In this document: positions 11,481 through 24,045 of the stretch, one piece after another
Position numbering within the stretch: position 1 is the first letter of the stretch
Layout: each line of letters starts with the position of its first letter
Assembly (NCBI GenBank): GCA_031771865.1
Contig: JASISA010000010.1
Span: 1,798,001-1,862,000, forward strand
DNA from: Nothophaeocryptopus gaeumannii
Lineage: Eukaryota > Ascomycota > Dothideomycetes > Mycosphaerellales > Mycosphaerellaceae
Direction of reading: 5' to 3'
DNA: 64,000 bases
The notes under the pieces: generated by a model
The model's database searches: none
The model's input: the letters and a program-made list of their open reading frames with translations, nothing else
What the model was told of the DNA's origin: nothing
Made by a program: the position numbers and the translations under genes

Positions 11481-13116
11481 CTCGATTTCCTCTTTCTCAG
11501 GGACAAATGGAAAAAGCTTGGATTTGAAAAATGCTGTTGTTCAGCATATGTACCATTCTCATCATGATAGTCGCTCAGACCTGTGCCTCTCTGTGCCACG
11601 CAAACACTCTAATCTCAGGGTTGTAGTGGTCAGCTGCCAGTCGGTCGTGGCTCAGAGAACTTCACCTTCGGCACGAGAAGTCGCTGACCTGTCCAAGTAC
11701 GTCCGATCGAGAGACACGATCGATATCCACAATTGCGCGAACAGACGATGCAGTGGGTCGCAGCGCTGCAGATATTCTTGGCTCGGCTGAGTAGAAATTA
11801 AATCGTTGGAAGAGGCGAAGCCCCTTCAGCGCTTGGAGCCAGCCTTGCATCCGCCTCCACCGGCTGGAGGCCTTGCAAAGTGGACAACACATGCATGAAA
11901 AGATTTTACCTCGCACTGAATACGAGGAGGTGGCCAGCGTTGCACACAAAAGCAAGAAGAGGTGCAGTCGCGTAGCAAGACATGTCCAGGGTGGTGTGGA
12001 AGTAGTGCGGCGCCGATTGTGAGATGGTGTAACAGGTCGCAGCAAGGGAGGCAAGATCTGGTTGAGATCCACCGACAGGCATGCTCGCATGCTCTTCTGG
12101 CATCTTGCTGGGGTGAAGTGAGATTCGCGAGGAGGTGGGCGGCTGGTGTAACAATATGCTATAGCCACTACCACTATAACAAACCTGCGTGCTGCATCGG
12201 CGACGGCGAGAGCTATTCGACTGCTGCTGGTGGATGCGTGACGAGTGGATGTGTAGGCGCGAAGGAGCAGCGGTCCGTACCTGCAGAGAACAACACGCCT
12301 TCGAACGCCTCCAACGCCATGATGTCGGCCAAAGACGGTCGTGTAAGCGAGGCAGGCGGTGGGTAATATATCGAAGGCAGGATCTCGTATATGTCGTGGA
12401 TATCGCCGAAGGGTCGCGTTTCTGCAGCGCGTGTCGTACAGTGCGCGTCGCACAGAGTGACAGCCGATGGAAGTATACGTCCCCTTCCTTGAAAGACAGC
12501 GGACAAGGATGGTGAGAGTCTGAGAGAGGAGCAGGACCGAATTATCCGACCGGGCAGGCGGATATTCCACGCGATTTCTCCATTCGGACAAGATCAATCT
12601 CAGCGCAGAAAGCATATCGTCATCCAAATGTCCATGACCGCCGTGCGAGAGCATGATTCTGATTCTCATTCTCATTCTGTAGCCTTACAGCATGTGCCGT
12701 GTAATTCTACTCCGAGTATAGCGCCTTGTTGTGTGGGGCCAATCTGGAGATGCGGGAAGTTGTCAGCGACGTCACCATCCAAAACTTCCTTCCCCGATCG
12801 ATCTCGAGGTCAGATCTGAATCTGTGAAATCTGAGTGAACAGCCCACGCCAACCCACTTGCCGATGCTAGTGCACATCCCTCTTCTTCCGAGCTGCACGT
12901 CCGTTGTGCCGCTCACTCTCTCCATCAGCCCTTCGCTTCCTCTGCAAACACCCGCCACACCTCGTCCAAGAGTTTCGCTGAGACCTACTTCTACGACCCG
13001 CAGTGCGCGTGGCACTTGGCCAGAATCTTGACTGCAACAGTCGCACGGCCTTCGTCTATGCACTTCTCCTTTGCACAAGATTTTCGCCGCACAACAGCCA
13101 GGCAGCATACGCCAAT
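11481..13116. other. intergenic region upstream of NOP9
   Basis: About 1.6 kb. A long minus-strand frame at 11662-12675 is Arg/Ser/Thr-rich without recognisable domains and looks non-coding. The last 250 bases should hold the NOP9 promoter. No RNA gene is seen. Confidence 0.4.
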
Positions 13117-15397
13117 ATGCCCAAGGCCATTCAAAAGCGCGGGCGGCGCATGAAGCGCAAGCATGAGGACGACCCGGACATTCAGGATCCAGAGTCGAGC
13201 TCCAAGCGGCAAAAATCAAACAACGAATCTCACGAGCCTGCCGAGCAAATGGGTTACATGCCTCTTGGCGTGCACGATGAGGATATGGCTTCGGCCTACC
13301 CTGGAGGCGAGAAGGCATTCTTTGGCATGCTCGACGAGGACGAGCAGGAGTTCTTCAAACGCGCCGAGGAACAATTGAACGAGATCGAAGATGCCGAGCA
13401 GCGAGCCAACTTCCTCAAAAGCGTCTACAGAGAAGCTGATGGCAAAGAATTGAAGATTGCTTCAAGTCAGTCATGCTCGCGAGTGATGGAGAACCTGATC
13501 CGGCTAGCGACTGTGTCCCAGCTCAAGAAAATATTCCAAAACCTGAGTGGCAAGTATGTATAATCTCTGCTCAGACACATTTAGGAAGTGTGCTAACGCA
13601 CACAGCTTCATACACTTATTGACGCATCGATTTGCCTCCCACTGCTGCGAAACGCTCTTCACGACCGCTGCCCCGTATGTCAGTGAGGAGCTCAAGTCGA
13701 AACCTGGTGCAATCGGGAATGGGGACGTTGATGAAGTCTACGTCTCCATGGAGAATCTCTTCCTGCACACTCTTGCCGAGCTTGAGGGCAACATTGGCTT
13801 CCTACTCACAGACAGGTACGCCTCGCACGCTCTGCGTCTCCTCCTTCTGGTCCTATCTGGACAGCCAATATCCACCGACTCGATGAAGAACTTGCTACGA
13901 AGTAAACGCAAAGAAGGCGTGCATGGCAAAGGAGATGAGAGTGCAGGGAAGACTCGCCCGGTGCCCAAATCGTTCTCGACTGCTCTCGAAAAGCTCATCA
14001 CCGACAGCGTTGCAGGTCTAGACACTGCACAGCTGCGAGGTCTCGCCACGCATCCGAATGCAAATCCAACTTTGCAGCTCTTGCTCACAATCGAGCTCAG
14101 TCACTTCGGGAAATCGAAAGCCAAGGACGAGAAATCGATAATCCGAACCCTCCTTCCAGACGAGCCCTTGACTGCGGACACCGAGAGTGCAGGCTTCATC
14201 AGCGGCATGGTGTACGATCCGATCGGTGCACACCTTGTTGAGAGGATCATTGAAAGTGCGCCATCCAAGACGTTCAAGCCTCTGTACAAGAGCTTCTTCA
14301 AGGAACGTCTGGCATCCTACGCTCGAAACGAGGTCGCTACATACGTGGTCTGCCGGATTCTGGAACGCCTAGGATACGATGACTTGCTTGAAGCTCATGA
14401 AATTTTGTTACCAGTCGTCCCTGGGCTGCTGCAGAAGCATTGGACTGCTCTCGCTCGCGTGCTCATTGAGAGATGCACCGTTCGAGATATCGATACTCAA
14501 GCGATTGCTGCGCAAATGGATCAGTTCTTCCAGGTCGATGGTGCTTTTGACATTGCAAAGATGCTCCGAATTGACCGCCAACCTGAAGCTAACGGTGAAA
14601 CGCCTGGCGTCCATGGAAACATCAGAGCCGAAACATCAGCAGAGATGGAGCAAACCTTCTTCGCTAGACCTTCGGAGGGCACCAAGGTTCACTTCAATAT
14701 CCTCGCACAGGCCATGCTTATTGTGCCTGGCTCTCTCAGTGCACTAGTACTCGACTCTCTGATCAACTTAGAACCCAAGACCCTTCTCAAGATGTCTCAG
14801 GACTATATCGTCACCCGCACCTTGCAGCAAGCATTGACAACAAAAAACGCCTCGATGATCCAGCGCCGCAAGCTTATCCAACGATTCTACGGTAACATTG
14901 GAGACATGGCCCTCGATAAGTCCGCTTCGCACGTCGTCGATTGCATCTGGGAGGGAACGCACGGGTTGGCGTTCATTCGTGAACGTATTGCGGAAGAGCT
15001 TGCGGAGAATGAGGCCGCACTGAGGGATTCAACCTGCGGCCGAGCAGTATGGAAAAATTGGAAAATGGATATCTATAAGAGAAAGAGGCAGGATTGGATC
15101 AGACAGAGCAGGCTCAAAGCCAGCAACGATGGATTCCAGAGCTTCTCTGAGCTTGATCAACGGAAGAAAGAGGCGAACACGCACAAGACACCCTTGCAGC
15201 TGGCACGCGAGCGACACGCTCATGCCAAGGCAAAGAAGGAGAAGGAGGAGAAGAGCGGGAGTGCAAGCAGGGCCAGTCATGAGAGTGGTCGGAAGGAGAA
15301 GCGGTCGAAGTCGAGCAAGAGCTCGCGCAGTTCCAAGAGTTCCGCTGGTCCCAGCAGTCGGCCCGCGCGAGTGCCCACTGCAGCCGCATATTGGTGA
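13117..15397 (+). CDS. NOP9: nucleolar pumilio-repeat protein Nop9
   Basis: Two exons, 13117-13553 and 13606-15397, with a 52-nt GTATGT/ACAG intron, give 742 residues. The N-terminus is a basic nucleolar-type tract (KRGRRMKRKHEDD). It is followed by the family signature FFGMLDEDEQEFFKRAEEQL and KELKIASSQSCSRVMENLIR, and then pumilio-like helical repeats such as HRFASHCCETLF, DRYASHALRLLLL and DKSASHVVDCIWEG. The C-terminus is Lys/Ser-rich and low in complexity. Nop9 binds the 20S pre-rRNA near the 3' end of 18S and restrains Nob1 cleavage during small-subunit assembly; this comes from family knowledge. The start is the first in-frame ATG giving the conserved beginning. No lesions are seen and it ends in TGA. 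Confidence 0.93.
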
Positions 15398-15724
15398 ACA
15401 TGATTTCACGTCTTCCACCACAACTTGACGAGCTGGCGTGCTTGTTTGTTCAACTGGAGGCAGTTATTCAGAAGATTGTTCGGCAAGTGGAGATACCCCA
15501 GCCTCGGCATCAGATTGCATCATTTCGGCTTTAATAACTTTTCTTCTTCAAGGCACGAGGCGACTCCATGTGGCCATAGGGCTGAAGGGTCTCACTCCAA
15601 CGAATGATGTAAAAAGTCTCGGCCTTTCCGTCCAATAGAGCTGTTCTGCAGCATACTCTCTTACTTCTGCTCGCATACCAATTAACATATCGTATCTATT
15701 CACCTATCTATCGCTAACTGAAGC
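15398..15724. other. intergenic, NOP9 to decarboxylase
   Basis: About 330 bases. An A/T-rich stretch with CTATC repeats just before 15725 fits a promoter and leader. No gene seen. Confidence 0.4.
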
Positions 15725-17391
15725 ATGGCTACCAACGCCAGTGCGGGACATTTGCAGCAGGTCGTGAACGGTACAAAGCCAGAGCAGCCTCTGCAAAGAG
15801 CGAAAGAGGCGGAAGACGTAAGTCACATCGTTCCATCGACGAGTATCGAAAGATTTACTGACTATCGTCACAGCTGCTCTCTGCCGTTCAACACCTCGTC
15901 ACATCCTTCATTCAAGCCGCAGACAATGATGCGACATCAAAGTTTCATGGCCAGGGTCTAGACAAACCTGTCGGAGGACCAAGGTCTGTCCTGCTCGAGC
16001 ATCACCCTCCTAAAGTACTTACCCACCTCCTCGGTTGCGCACTACCCGACGAAGGACTGGGCAGGGATGGTTTCATCGCCATGGTCGAGAAAATCTTCCG
16101 GTACAGCGTCAACATCTGGGACCAAGGGTTCCTCGACAAGTTGTATGCCACAACCACCCCTGTCGGACTGGCAGCCGACTTAGTCCTCAGCTCTCTGAAC
16201 ACGAACCTCCACGTTTATCAAGTGTCCCCAGCTTTGACGATCATCGAGAAACAGACTGCCCGGGCACTAGCTTCTATGTTCGGTCTCAATGGACCCAATG
16301 CGGGAGGCGTTACACAACCTGGCGGTAGCGCAGCAAACCAAAGCTCCATGGTCATCGCGCGAAACCACCTCTTCCCAGAAACGAAAACCGAAGGCAACGG
16401 AACTCGTCGTTTCGTCCTCTTCACTTCCGCCCATGGCCACTACAGCGTCGAGAAGGCAGCCCAGATGTTCGGTTTCGGCTCGAATGCCGTCCGTGCTGTC
16501 GACATCGACTCTGAAGGACGCATGGTACCCGCAGCCCTCGACGCCGCGATCACAAAATCAAAAGAAGCAGGTGAGACGCCATTTTACGTTAACGCCACGG
16601 CCGGAACAACAGTCCTAGGCTCCTTCGACCCCGTTTCCGACATCGCCGACGTAGCCCACAAACGTGGTCTCTGGCTGCACGTCGACGGCTCCTGGGGCGG
16701 CTCGATCGTCTTCTCCCCATTTCAAAAACACAAACTCGCCGGCATCGAGAAGGCGGATAGTATATCCATCTGCCCCCACAAAATGCTCAACATCCCTTTA
16801 ACCTGCTCTTTCCTCCTCGGCAAAGACCTTCGTGAGTTCCACAAGGGAATGACACTTCCCGCCGGCTACTTATTCCACAACTCAGGCGACGTCGAGAATG
16901 GCTCGGCGATTAAGACTGATTCTTCAGTCACACCCTTGGCAGAGGAGCAAAGAAGGGAGTATTGGGATCTGGCGGATTTGACACCGCAATGCGGCCGCCG
17001 CGGGGACTCCCTCAAACTCGCCCTCTCCTGGATATACTATGGCACCTCTGGGTTTACGAACTATATCGACAATGCCTTCTCCATCGCTTCCCATCTCGCC
17101 ACCCTCGTCCAAAACAACCCTGCCTTCACGCTCGTCTCATCTAACCCACCTCCTTGTTTACAAGTTTGTTTCTACTACGACAAACAGACTGGAGAGGGGG
17201 CAAACCAAAGGAACTCGAGGGTCACAGAGGAGATCTCAAACATTCTGATCTCGAGAGGTTTTATGACAGACTATGCCCCAGGAGATGAAGGCAGGTTTTT
17301 CAGGGTTGTGGTGAATGGACAGACGAGGAGGCAGACTGTGGAGGGGTTGGTGAAGGCGATTGAGGATGTTGGAGGACAGCTGCGATTGTAG
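15725..17391 (+). CDS. PLP-dependent group II decarboxylase (glutamate/cysteine-sulfinate type)
   Basis: Exons 15725-15817 and 15874-17391, with a 56-nt intron (GTAAGT/ACAG), give 536 residues. The fold-type I decarboxylase hallmarks are present: NATAGTTVLGSFDP, LWLHVDGSWGG (the Asp that holds the pyridine nitrogen), and the PLP lysine in ISICPHKML at about residue 334. Most relatives have NPHK where this one has CPHK. The group includes glutamate decarboxylase (GABA), cysteine sulfinate decarboxylase (hypotaurine) and aspartate 1-decarboxylase (beta-alanine). The short N-terminus and the lack of a C-terminal calmodulin-type tail favour the CSAD/ADC-like branch over the GAD of the GABA shunt. 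Substrate is not decided by sequence alone. No N-terminal targeting signal is seen, so it is probably cytosolic. Confidence 0.88.
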
Positions 17392-17638
17392 GAGACGGGT
17401 TGAGTGAAAGAGGCAGCTGGATGGGACAACAAGCTGAGGAGGTTATCATTGTGCATGTAAAGATGTGGAAGGGAATGTAGACTCGGTGGCGGGGAACAAT
17501 CAACCTCCTCCCATGGCATACACCTCAACTCCAGCAAACCCATACCGCGCAGTAACGATGGAGCATAGCGATGGTGAGGGACTTGAACCGTTCGTTTACT
17601 TATGAGGAAGTGGCTCCCGAAGAGGAAATTCAACCTCG

Positions 17639-17690
<52 letters not shown>

Positions 17691-18440
17691 ATCTACCCTC
17701 TCTCGAACGCCACTCAACGTTCCACGCCATCCCCACAAATCAACCCCGCCAGCCTCATACACCACACCTTCTACAGAGCATGAACGGCAGTGACGATGAA
17801 GAAATCTCCACGACGAAGGACGAGCTCGTGTCAATGTGTCTCAGTCGACCAGGAGCGAGGCTAAAGTGACAGCAGGAGAGGCGAGAGACGCGCTTACACG
17901 GGAAGGTTTCTGATGTCAATAGACAGTCTATGGGTATGAAGGGGGAGTTGGGACCAGAGCTGATGCTGGCCTCTCAGATGCCGTTTGACAGTTCACGAGA
18001 TCCAGAGCACTTTTCTTGGAGTTTCAAAGGGCGATACATCACTGAAGCGTATCGTGGAAAGAGAATATCTGCATTAGCATGGGAGTTGGCGTTGAGCCAC
18101 GCTCAGGACACCGAGTTGTCTGTATGAAATACCCATCATCTGTACGCTCAGAGGACACATGTGCATGCATACATCTAGCACTTAGCTCTTCTTCATTATC
18201 AATGCAAGAAACACCGATCCATCTACGTCTCTGTACTTCTCTGCCGCTTAGTGGGAGTCCAAGCTCAACCGCGTCTTCATCATCACTCCCAGGCGCCACG
18301 TCCCAGGTCATCTCCATATGCCCATCCAGAAAGCCCACCCAGACGCCGCAAAACGCCACTCCATCCATACACATTCGATGCAAGCACAACGTCAATGCAT
18401 ATATCCAACCCGAGCATCATCTATCCCCTCTCATCTCTCT
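17392..18440. other. convergent intergenic region
   Basis: About 1 kb between the converging decarboxylase and oxysterol-binding genes. It holds the CTA microsatellite (17639-17690) and no convincing gene. Confidence 0.4.
17639..17690. repeat. (CTA)17 microsatellite
   Basis: An uninterrupted trinucleotide run of 52 bases. Frames crossing it read poly-Tyr, poly-Thr or poly-Leu and are artefacts. Such perfect repeats are usually length-polymorphic between strains. Confidence 0.97.
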
Positions 18441-19847
18441 TTACAGAGCACCATACTCTTCCGGCTTCTCCAAATGATACTGCTCCGTCTGCATCCCCTC
18501 CATCGTCTTCCTTCCCTCCGCGTTCAACACAGCCCTCCCGTCCTTCTCAGTTACAGTCGTAAAGAATCTCGGCTGCCACGTCTTTCCCTCCTTTTGTCTC
18601 TCAGCAGCCTTCTCCCTTTGCCTCTCCTCCAACGACTGCTTCTTGCTCGTCGCAAGTGCAAATTGCTTCGTAGTGATGGCATCTGTGACCTCACCCCAGA
18701 ACTTCCGCGACTCGTTGGGGAGTTGCTCTTCCATTGGAGGGCATTTCTTCTGCACAGGAACGAGAGGTCCGACGTCCATTAGGAGGATTTTGTCCGAGTC
18801 TGCAACTTTCTTGAATTCTGTTGCGCCTTGGGACCAGTAGATCTTATCTGTCCAGACACCTTCTATCCTTCCCAGGATCTCCTTTGTGGGTACGTCTCGG
18901 AGTCTAGTGACGTTGTCGTTCGCATAGTCTGCCGGCTTGTACACGATCCCCTCGACTTTGTTTTGCGATTTGCCGAAGTATCCTTCCTCATGATACTGCA
19001 GAACCGTCTTGATTCCGGTCTTCTCGCAGGTCACGTAACAGGTATCTGCAACGGAGACGTAGAGGTTTCCGCGAAGGAAGCCTCCCAAGAAGGCAGCTGG
19101 ATGAGTGAGTTGATATTCTTCGTTATCGCGGTTCTTTAGCCGGATGAAGATGCCTTGGTTGTATTGACCAGGTGTGACTTTGACGCTCGTGCCCGTGAAT
19201 TTGGCGCTCAGCTGATCATAGCCCGCTGCCTCAATGCCCTTCTCAGGACATTCGTAGACAAAGGCGGATACAGGTGGGTGGTGCGAGGTTTGTTCTGTGA
19301 TATAATTGACCTTGACCGGCTTCTTCTGCTCCACTCCTGGCGTCTTCTCGGCCTCTGCTGGATCCACCTCCCATGTGCATCGGAAGAACTCTCCCAGACT
19401 CGAGTTGTATGGCTTGCAAGGCTTGCCCTTGATGTACTTAAGATCCTTTGTAAACCAGAACTTCAAGCATCCCAGCATGCGCCCAACAGGCTCATCGCTA
19501 TCTCCAATCGCCGCAAATGCTTCTGGTCTGTCCAAATAGTGCCAGTATTCCAAGTTGGGGATCGGCTCCATGAGCTGTGCGGGGAGAGAAAAGCGTACGG
19601 CTGCTATGTCTGTCACGCCGATGAACTTCTTGAGTATCATGAGAAACGTCTTCAGCTTGGACGTGTCGCTAACATTCTGTCCATCTGCTGCCACAGTGGC
19701 TTGAACGTCCTTGCTGGCTGCAGCGGATGGTGCGCCATTTGTTTCGACGGAGGTTCGTTCGGAGGTTGGGGCGGATGTGGCAGGTGTGGTGGAGGCGGTG
19801 TCGGAAGCGGGCGACTCGTCGGGTTTGGATGATTTGAAGATGCCCAT
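18441..19847 (-). CDS. short oxysterol-binding protein, Kes1/Osh4 type
   Basis: Single exon of 468 residues starting MGIFKSSKPDES. The frame is open further upstream, but the extra part looks like translated leader. After a Ser/Thr/Ala-rich linker (residues 8-60) comes the OSBP-related lipid-binding domain. The family signature EQTSHHPPVSAF lies near residues 185-196, preceded by KPYNSSLGEFF near 145-155. There is no PH domain, ankyrin repeat or FFAT motif, so this is the short Osh4/Kes1 class. Those proteins exchange sterol for phosphatidylinositol 4-phosphate between ER and Golgi membranes; this is family knowledge. The C-terminus contains a basic Glu/Lys-rich helix (EERQREKAAERQKEG), as in relatives. 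Ends in TAA. Confidence 0.93.
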   Translation of the reverse strand: MGIFKSSKPDESPASDTASTTPATSAPTSERTSVETNGAPSAAASKDVQATVAADGQNVSDTSKLKTFLMILKKFIGVTDIAAVRFSLPAQLMEPIPNLEYWHYLDRPEAFAAIGDSDEPVGRMLGCLKFWFTKDLKYIKGKPCKPYNSSLGEFFRCTWEVDPAEAEKTPGVEQKKPVKVNYITEQTSHHPPVSAFVYECPEKGIEAAGYDQLSAKFTGTSVKVTPGQYNQGIFIRLKNRDNEEYQLTHPAAFLGGFLRGNLYVSVADTCYVTCEKTGIKTVLQYHEEGYFGKSQNKVEGIVYKPADYANDNVTRLRDVPTKEILGRIEGVWTDKIYWSQGATEFKKVADSDKILLMDVGPLVPVQKKCPPMEEQLPNESRKFWGEVTDAITTKQFALATSKKQSLEERQREKAAERQKEGKTWQPRFFTTVTEKDGRAVLNAEGRKTMEGMQTEQYHLEKPEEYGAL

Positions 19848-20673
19848 GGTGGTGTCTATGTTGGTGTCGTATACGCGGCGGGGTGGAATGCGGGTAGCCT
19901 GGCGGTGGGGAAGGAAAGCAGGGGAAGCGCTGCTGTATGCGCTACGGGAGGTCGTGCAAGCCCTCTGTTTCTTGTGTAGCAATAGATTTGGTTGAAGAAG
20001 AGTACCAGATCTTTCGATCACAACTCAAGGCAAGGGATTGAAGCGATGTAGTCGTTTGGTGGTGGTGTTGGAAGTGCTGGTCTCCCCGCCGAATTCGTCA
20101 AAGACTGACGTCAAAGGGTGGGAGCGATTCAAGCAAGCAGATGCAACTTGCAAGCCAAATAGCCAACTCTTTCCCTCTTCACTTGAATTGTCCAGATGCC
20201 GCTTTGATGCTTGTCTGCTCTATGGTTTTGAGAGGAACAGAGCAGCACGACCTCCTCCTTCTCGGATGATCTTGGGAAAGATGTTTACGTCTAGGGCAGG
20301 ATGTCTTCGCGTTTGGTGGGGGGAAAGGGAAGTCGAGGAGACGCTCCGATCCAGTCATTCATTCACGCGTACCTCGCGCATGTCAGCAGCGCTACAGCGG
20401 TGTGCGTGTGCTCGGCCGGCATGCTCTGCGAAGGTCTGCACGCCACAATCTGACCCGGCGATGAAACAGAGTGCCTGACGAGTTGTGGTGCCTCGCAAAA
20501 ATGTGTTTGCCCAAAACATACATTCGACACGTGATGATATGACCGGTGCAGTACGTATTTAAAGCCTCAAGGACCGAGACCCAGCCATCAGTCGTTGAGC
20601 ATGTGAATCCATGCGAAGACCTCTCCACCAACGCCTCGCTAAATACAGCAAACCATTTCAAGGCCGTGATCCA
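19848..20673. other. intergenic, upstream of the oxysterol-binding gene
   Basis: About 0.8 kb between the OSBP start and the PalB stop. No gene or structured element is recognised; the OSBP promoter should lie here. A frame extending the OSBP upstream to 20021 is judged untranslated. Confidence 0.4.
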
Positions 20674-23465
20674 TCAATCCTCCCATGCCCTCCAAACGCC
20701 CACCTGAACCGCATCCGGCTGATCAACAAACAACTCCACCTGGAACCTCTCGTCCTGCCCACCTTCACTCACATACATACGATCCAGCACCAACCAACAA
20801 TCCTTAAAGCCCAACTTCCAGAAGTCAGGACCCAGGTCGATAGGATCCGTTCGAACAGCACCGGCTCCAGCATCTGAATACTCGCCATTATTAGAAGCGA
20901 TCAGAATTCGGCGTGAAGGGCCTCTGCCTAGCTCAACGCTGAGTCGAATGTGGGAGGAGTTCGACCGGCGCTGCCAAGATGATAAGGGTGCCTGATCGAA
21001 TTGACGCGCAATAGCGTAGAAGTTCATCAGTCGACGAGGCGCCATTGGTGCCGCGACTTTGGTTTCGCCTGTCTTGAACGCCACGGTGCTGAGCTCTGTT
21101 CGGACTCTTCCTGCTCCTTCGCGAGGGAGTAGTGACAAGTACACTCGCAGCGTTGTGTCGACTCGCACGCTGAAATGACCAAGCTGTTGCGCTTCGAAGG
21201 TACTGCAGATGATAGTGTACTGACCCGGATTGAGCTCTTCAAGTTCTGCGAGACAGCATCCGCGACGATAGTCTTTGCTGTCAATAATGATGTCTTTGCT
21301 CCGGATCTGAAAGACCCGCTGGCCGCTGCTGTGGAGAAGCTTGACGTGGACATTGAAGTCCGGATTGCAGGCCTCCAGTAGCAAGCTGGCATTGGTCTTG
21401 TATGGCACATGCAGCCTGTATTGTGGGTTGTCGCAGTAGGCCGCCGTCTGGGTATTGCCTCCTGCTGATTGCTTGGTCCACTCACCAGCAAGCTGAGCAG
21501 CATGAGCGTACTTGGCAATGGCCTCCGTGAGTTGGAGAGGTGAGTTGCTGAAGGCGGAAACGGTGAATGTGTGCTGCGTTGCTGGAAGATCTTGCTCAAG
21601 GGGACTGATAGTATAGAGCTTGTTTGTCTCACAGCCTTCGAGCTTCAGCAGAGTCTGTGGGCTGTCTACGAGCCATCCTTTCTGCCAAGCTCTCTCTTGT
21701 AGTATGATCCTTTGACCGTTCGAAGAGAAAGCAGCAAGGCCAATAAATCCATTGAGATCGATGTGATGTCCTTGCTCAGCTTCGTCAGATGTAGCATCCT
21801 CGGAAAGGGAATTCTGGAAATGTCGCCACAAGAGCAGCCAGACATCTCCTCCTCTGCTGGCGGAAACGTTGAATTGAGGGCTGTGCTGGAGGCTGGCGAA
21901 TGGTCCACGAGACTTGTAGAGGCTATTGTCGTCGAACTCTCCTTTGAGATCCCAGCCAAAGTGGACGTCCTGCCTGTACTTGAAAAACCCGGGATTCCAG
22001 TTGAGATAGATCGAATCGAAGTGCTGAAGCACGTTGTCCAGATCCATCCAGAACGTGCCAGGCGTGAGTTGATCGTCATTCAGGAGGTCTCGAGGTGAGT
22101 CCACGGCATCCGCTTCTTCATCGAACTGAACCAGAGGCCCTTCTGGAGAGTGGCTTTCAGCTCGCTCGTGTTTCCTTGTGGCACTCTGGAACCTGCCGCG
22201 CCAGCTCGTCCCTGCCACCCAAGGATTCTTGATTAGCATCAGGCGCTGGCCATCGACTTCACGCAGGTCCAGCACAGCGTAGTCATGCTCGGCAGCCAGT
22301 CCTAGCGCGCTCTCGGTCTTGCTTGACATCTTGCCAGTACCCATCGTGATGAGCACATCACCATAAGCGAAGCCATTGGAGATGCGCTTCCAGAATCGAT
22401 CGGGCTCCAGATCGTCTGCTTGCAGAAACACCTGTTCAGGGATCCAGCCGAACAGGATCCACAGGTCCGTACCGCTGTTGCTGCCAGGGAAGTCGTAGCC
22501 ACCTCGTACTTTCAGGTAAGCCTTCTCCACCAGGGCGGGCCAAAGCAATCCAGGGTTATTGCGATCCACCACATGAATGACGCGGTTCGTCGAGCTCGTA
22601 GGTATCCGATCATCGATGACAACCCGCCGATAACAGCCATTGAAATTCATCCGCACGACGTACTTGCCATTCCTCGACAAGAATGGTCGGCCGTTTGCTT
22701 TGTCGTAAGGGTATAGGAATCTCTGTAGCATCTTTGGATGGCCACGCTTCCCACGGGCGACACCAGCGCAGAGAGACGCCACAACTGAACAATCGGTGGC
22801 TGCGTCCTGTACGAGATCGACGTCCTGGTAGAAGTTCATAACAGGCCCTAGATTGGTACGATCGCCTGGAAACCAGGACGGCGGCGGAAGGGCATCTTTT
22901 GGTCGTTTCCAATCGTCCAGGACATTCAGTTGGAAGTCTGACAGAGGCAGCTCGGAAGCTTCGTCGCTTCGATGAAGGTCAGTGGCATTGGAGGTAGACT
23001 TGAGCGTAAGGAAACGTACAGAAATAGTTCCTTACTGTCTTGAAGCTCGAACTCGCTGGTCGATGGCTCCCCTTCCCATTCCGGAAATTTGACCCCGTTG
23101 AGGAAGCCAGACTTCAGGAGTAGAATCTTCTCCTTTGTCGTGCGGGCGCGAGTGCTCGTCGGTCCCGTGAGCACCCTGACCTTGCGGGCATCGATAGCGA
23201 CCTCGTTCAATGAACTCGCTGCTTTTGTGATGGCTTTCTTCCAGTCGGTACTGTGCTTGATATTCTCGGCCTCTTTCATAAGCTGCTCAGCGCGTGTCCT
23301 ACACTTTGCCTTTTCACTTGGACCAGAGACCAAAGACAACGCCCTCATCGACATCTCCGCCGCTCGAATGGCGATGTCGAGCGCCTCATCTCGGCTGCTG
23401 GCGCGCTGCAGCTGTCCGGATAGCTGTCGCTCAGTTTGCCTGAGTTCCTCCAGATCCGCACTCAT
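20674..23465 (-). CDS. palB: calpain-like cysteine protease PalB/Rim13
   Basis: Two exons on the minus strand, 23465-23036 and 22958-20674, separated by a 77-nt GTAAGG intron, give 904 residues. The N-terminal 80 residues form a helical MIT-type domain (RAAEMSMRALSLV). The protease core has the catalytic triad Cys200 (DAATDCSVVASL), His368 (AAEHDYAVLDLRE) and Asn388 (LIKNPW). Two C2-like beta-sandwich regions follow, as in fungal PalB and animal calpain-7. In the ambient-pH pathway PalB/Rim13 is recruited to ESCRT-III at the plasma membrane and cleaves the PacC/Rim101 transcription factor at alkaline pH. That role is family knowledge; the domains and triad are seen here. The intron was placed by joining LQD to SELPLSDFQLNVLDDW in frame. 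Confidence 0.92.
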
Positions 23466-24045
23466 TGCTGCGCACTAGATGGAGTGCCCGTCGGATACGT
23501 GCATATACGTGTCACGAGCGGGATGCTGCGTCGGCCGACGGCCACAGCGAGTTAGGGCCGAAGTGTAGTAGGTGAAGTTGGACAATGTCGTGCATACGGT
23601 GTTGGATGGTTTCACGTGCGCGGCTTGAGCTCCGATGACGCCCGTGATGCTGGGATCACTGCAAGATTGGGCGGCTCTTCGTAGCTTTTTCGGCAGGAGC
23701 GCCCTCTAAAGCAACTGATGGCCGAGGTCTAGCGACACCATCATCCAACGCTAGTCCGAACGATTGCACCATGTGCTTCCGAAAGAGAAGTACAGCGAAC
23801 CTCCTACTTCATTGCTATGTTGGATAGATTGGTATAGACTGGTTTGCTATACTGCTCCTTTCACACCTCTCATGATAGTCGACCGATAAGCGCTCACCGT
23901 CGTCGACGCCCTTCTCGCGTTTCCACCGCTCCGGAGTCTGGCTTGTGAAGGCGCCGACAGCACCATAGTAGTAGCTGTAGTGTAGGAGAAGAATAGGAAA
24001 GAGGATTGTGCTGCTTCGGATCTTAAACTACTGCCATATCCGACC
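23466..24045. other. divergent intergenic region
   Basis: About 0.6 kb between the divergent palB and carrier starts, so it should hold both promoters. No gene seen. Confidence 0.4.

Noticed and set aside
11662..12675. 337-codon minus-strand open frame upstream of NOP9
   Set aside because: Arg/Ser/Thr-rich, no domain, overlaps equally open frames on other frames and strand; looks like chance in GC-rich sequence.
17602..17793. Frames with poly-Tyr or poly-Thr
   Set aside because: Products of the CTA microsatellite.
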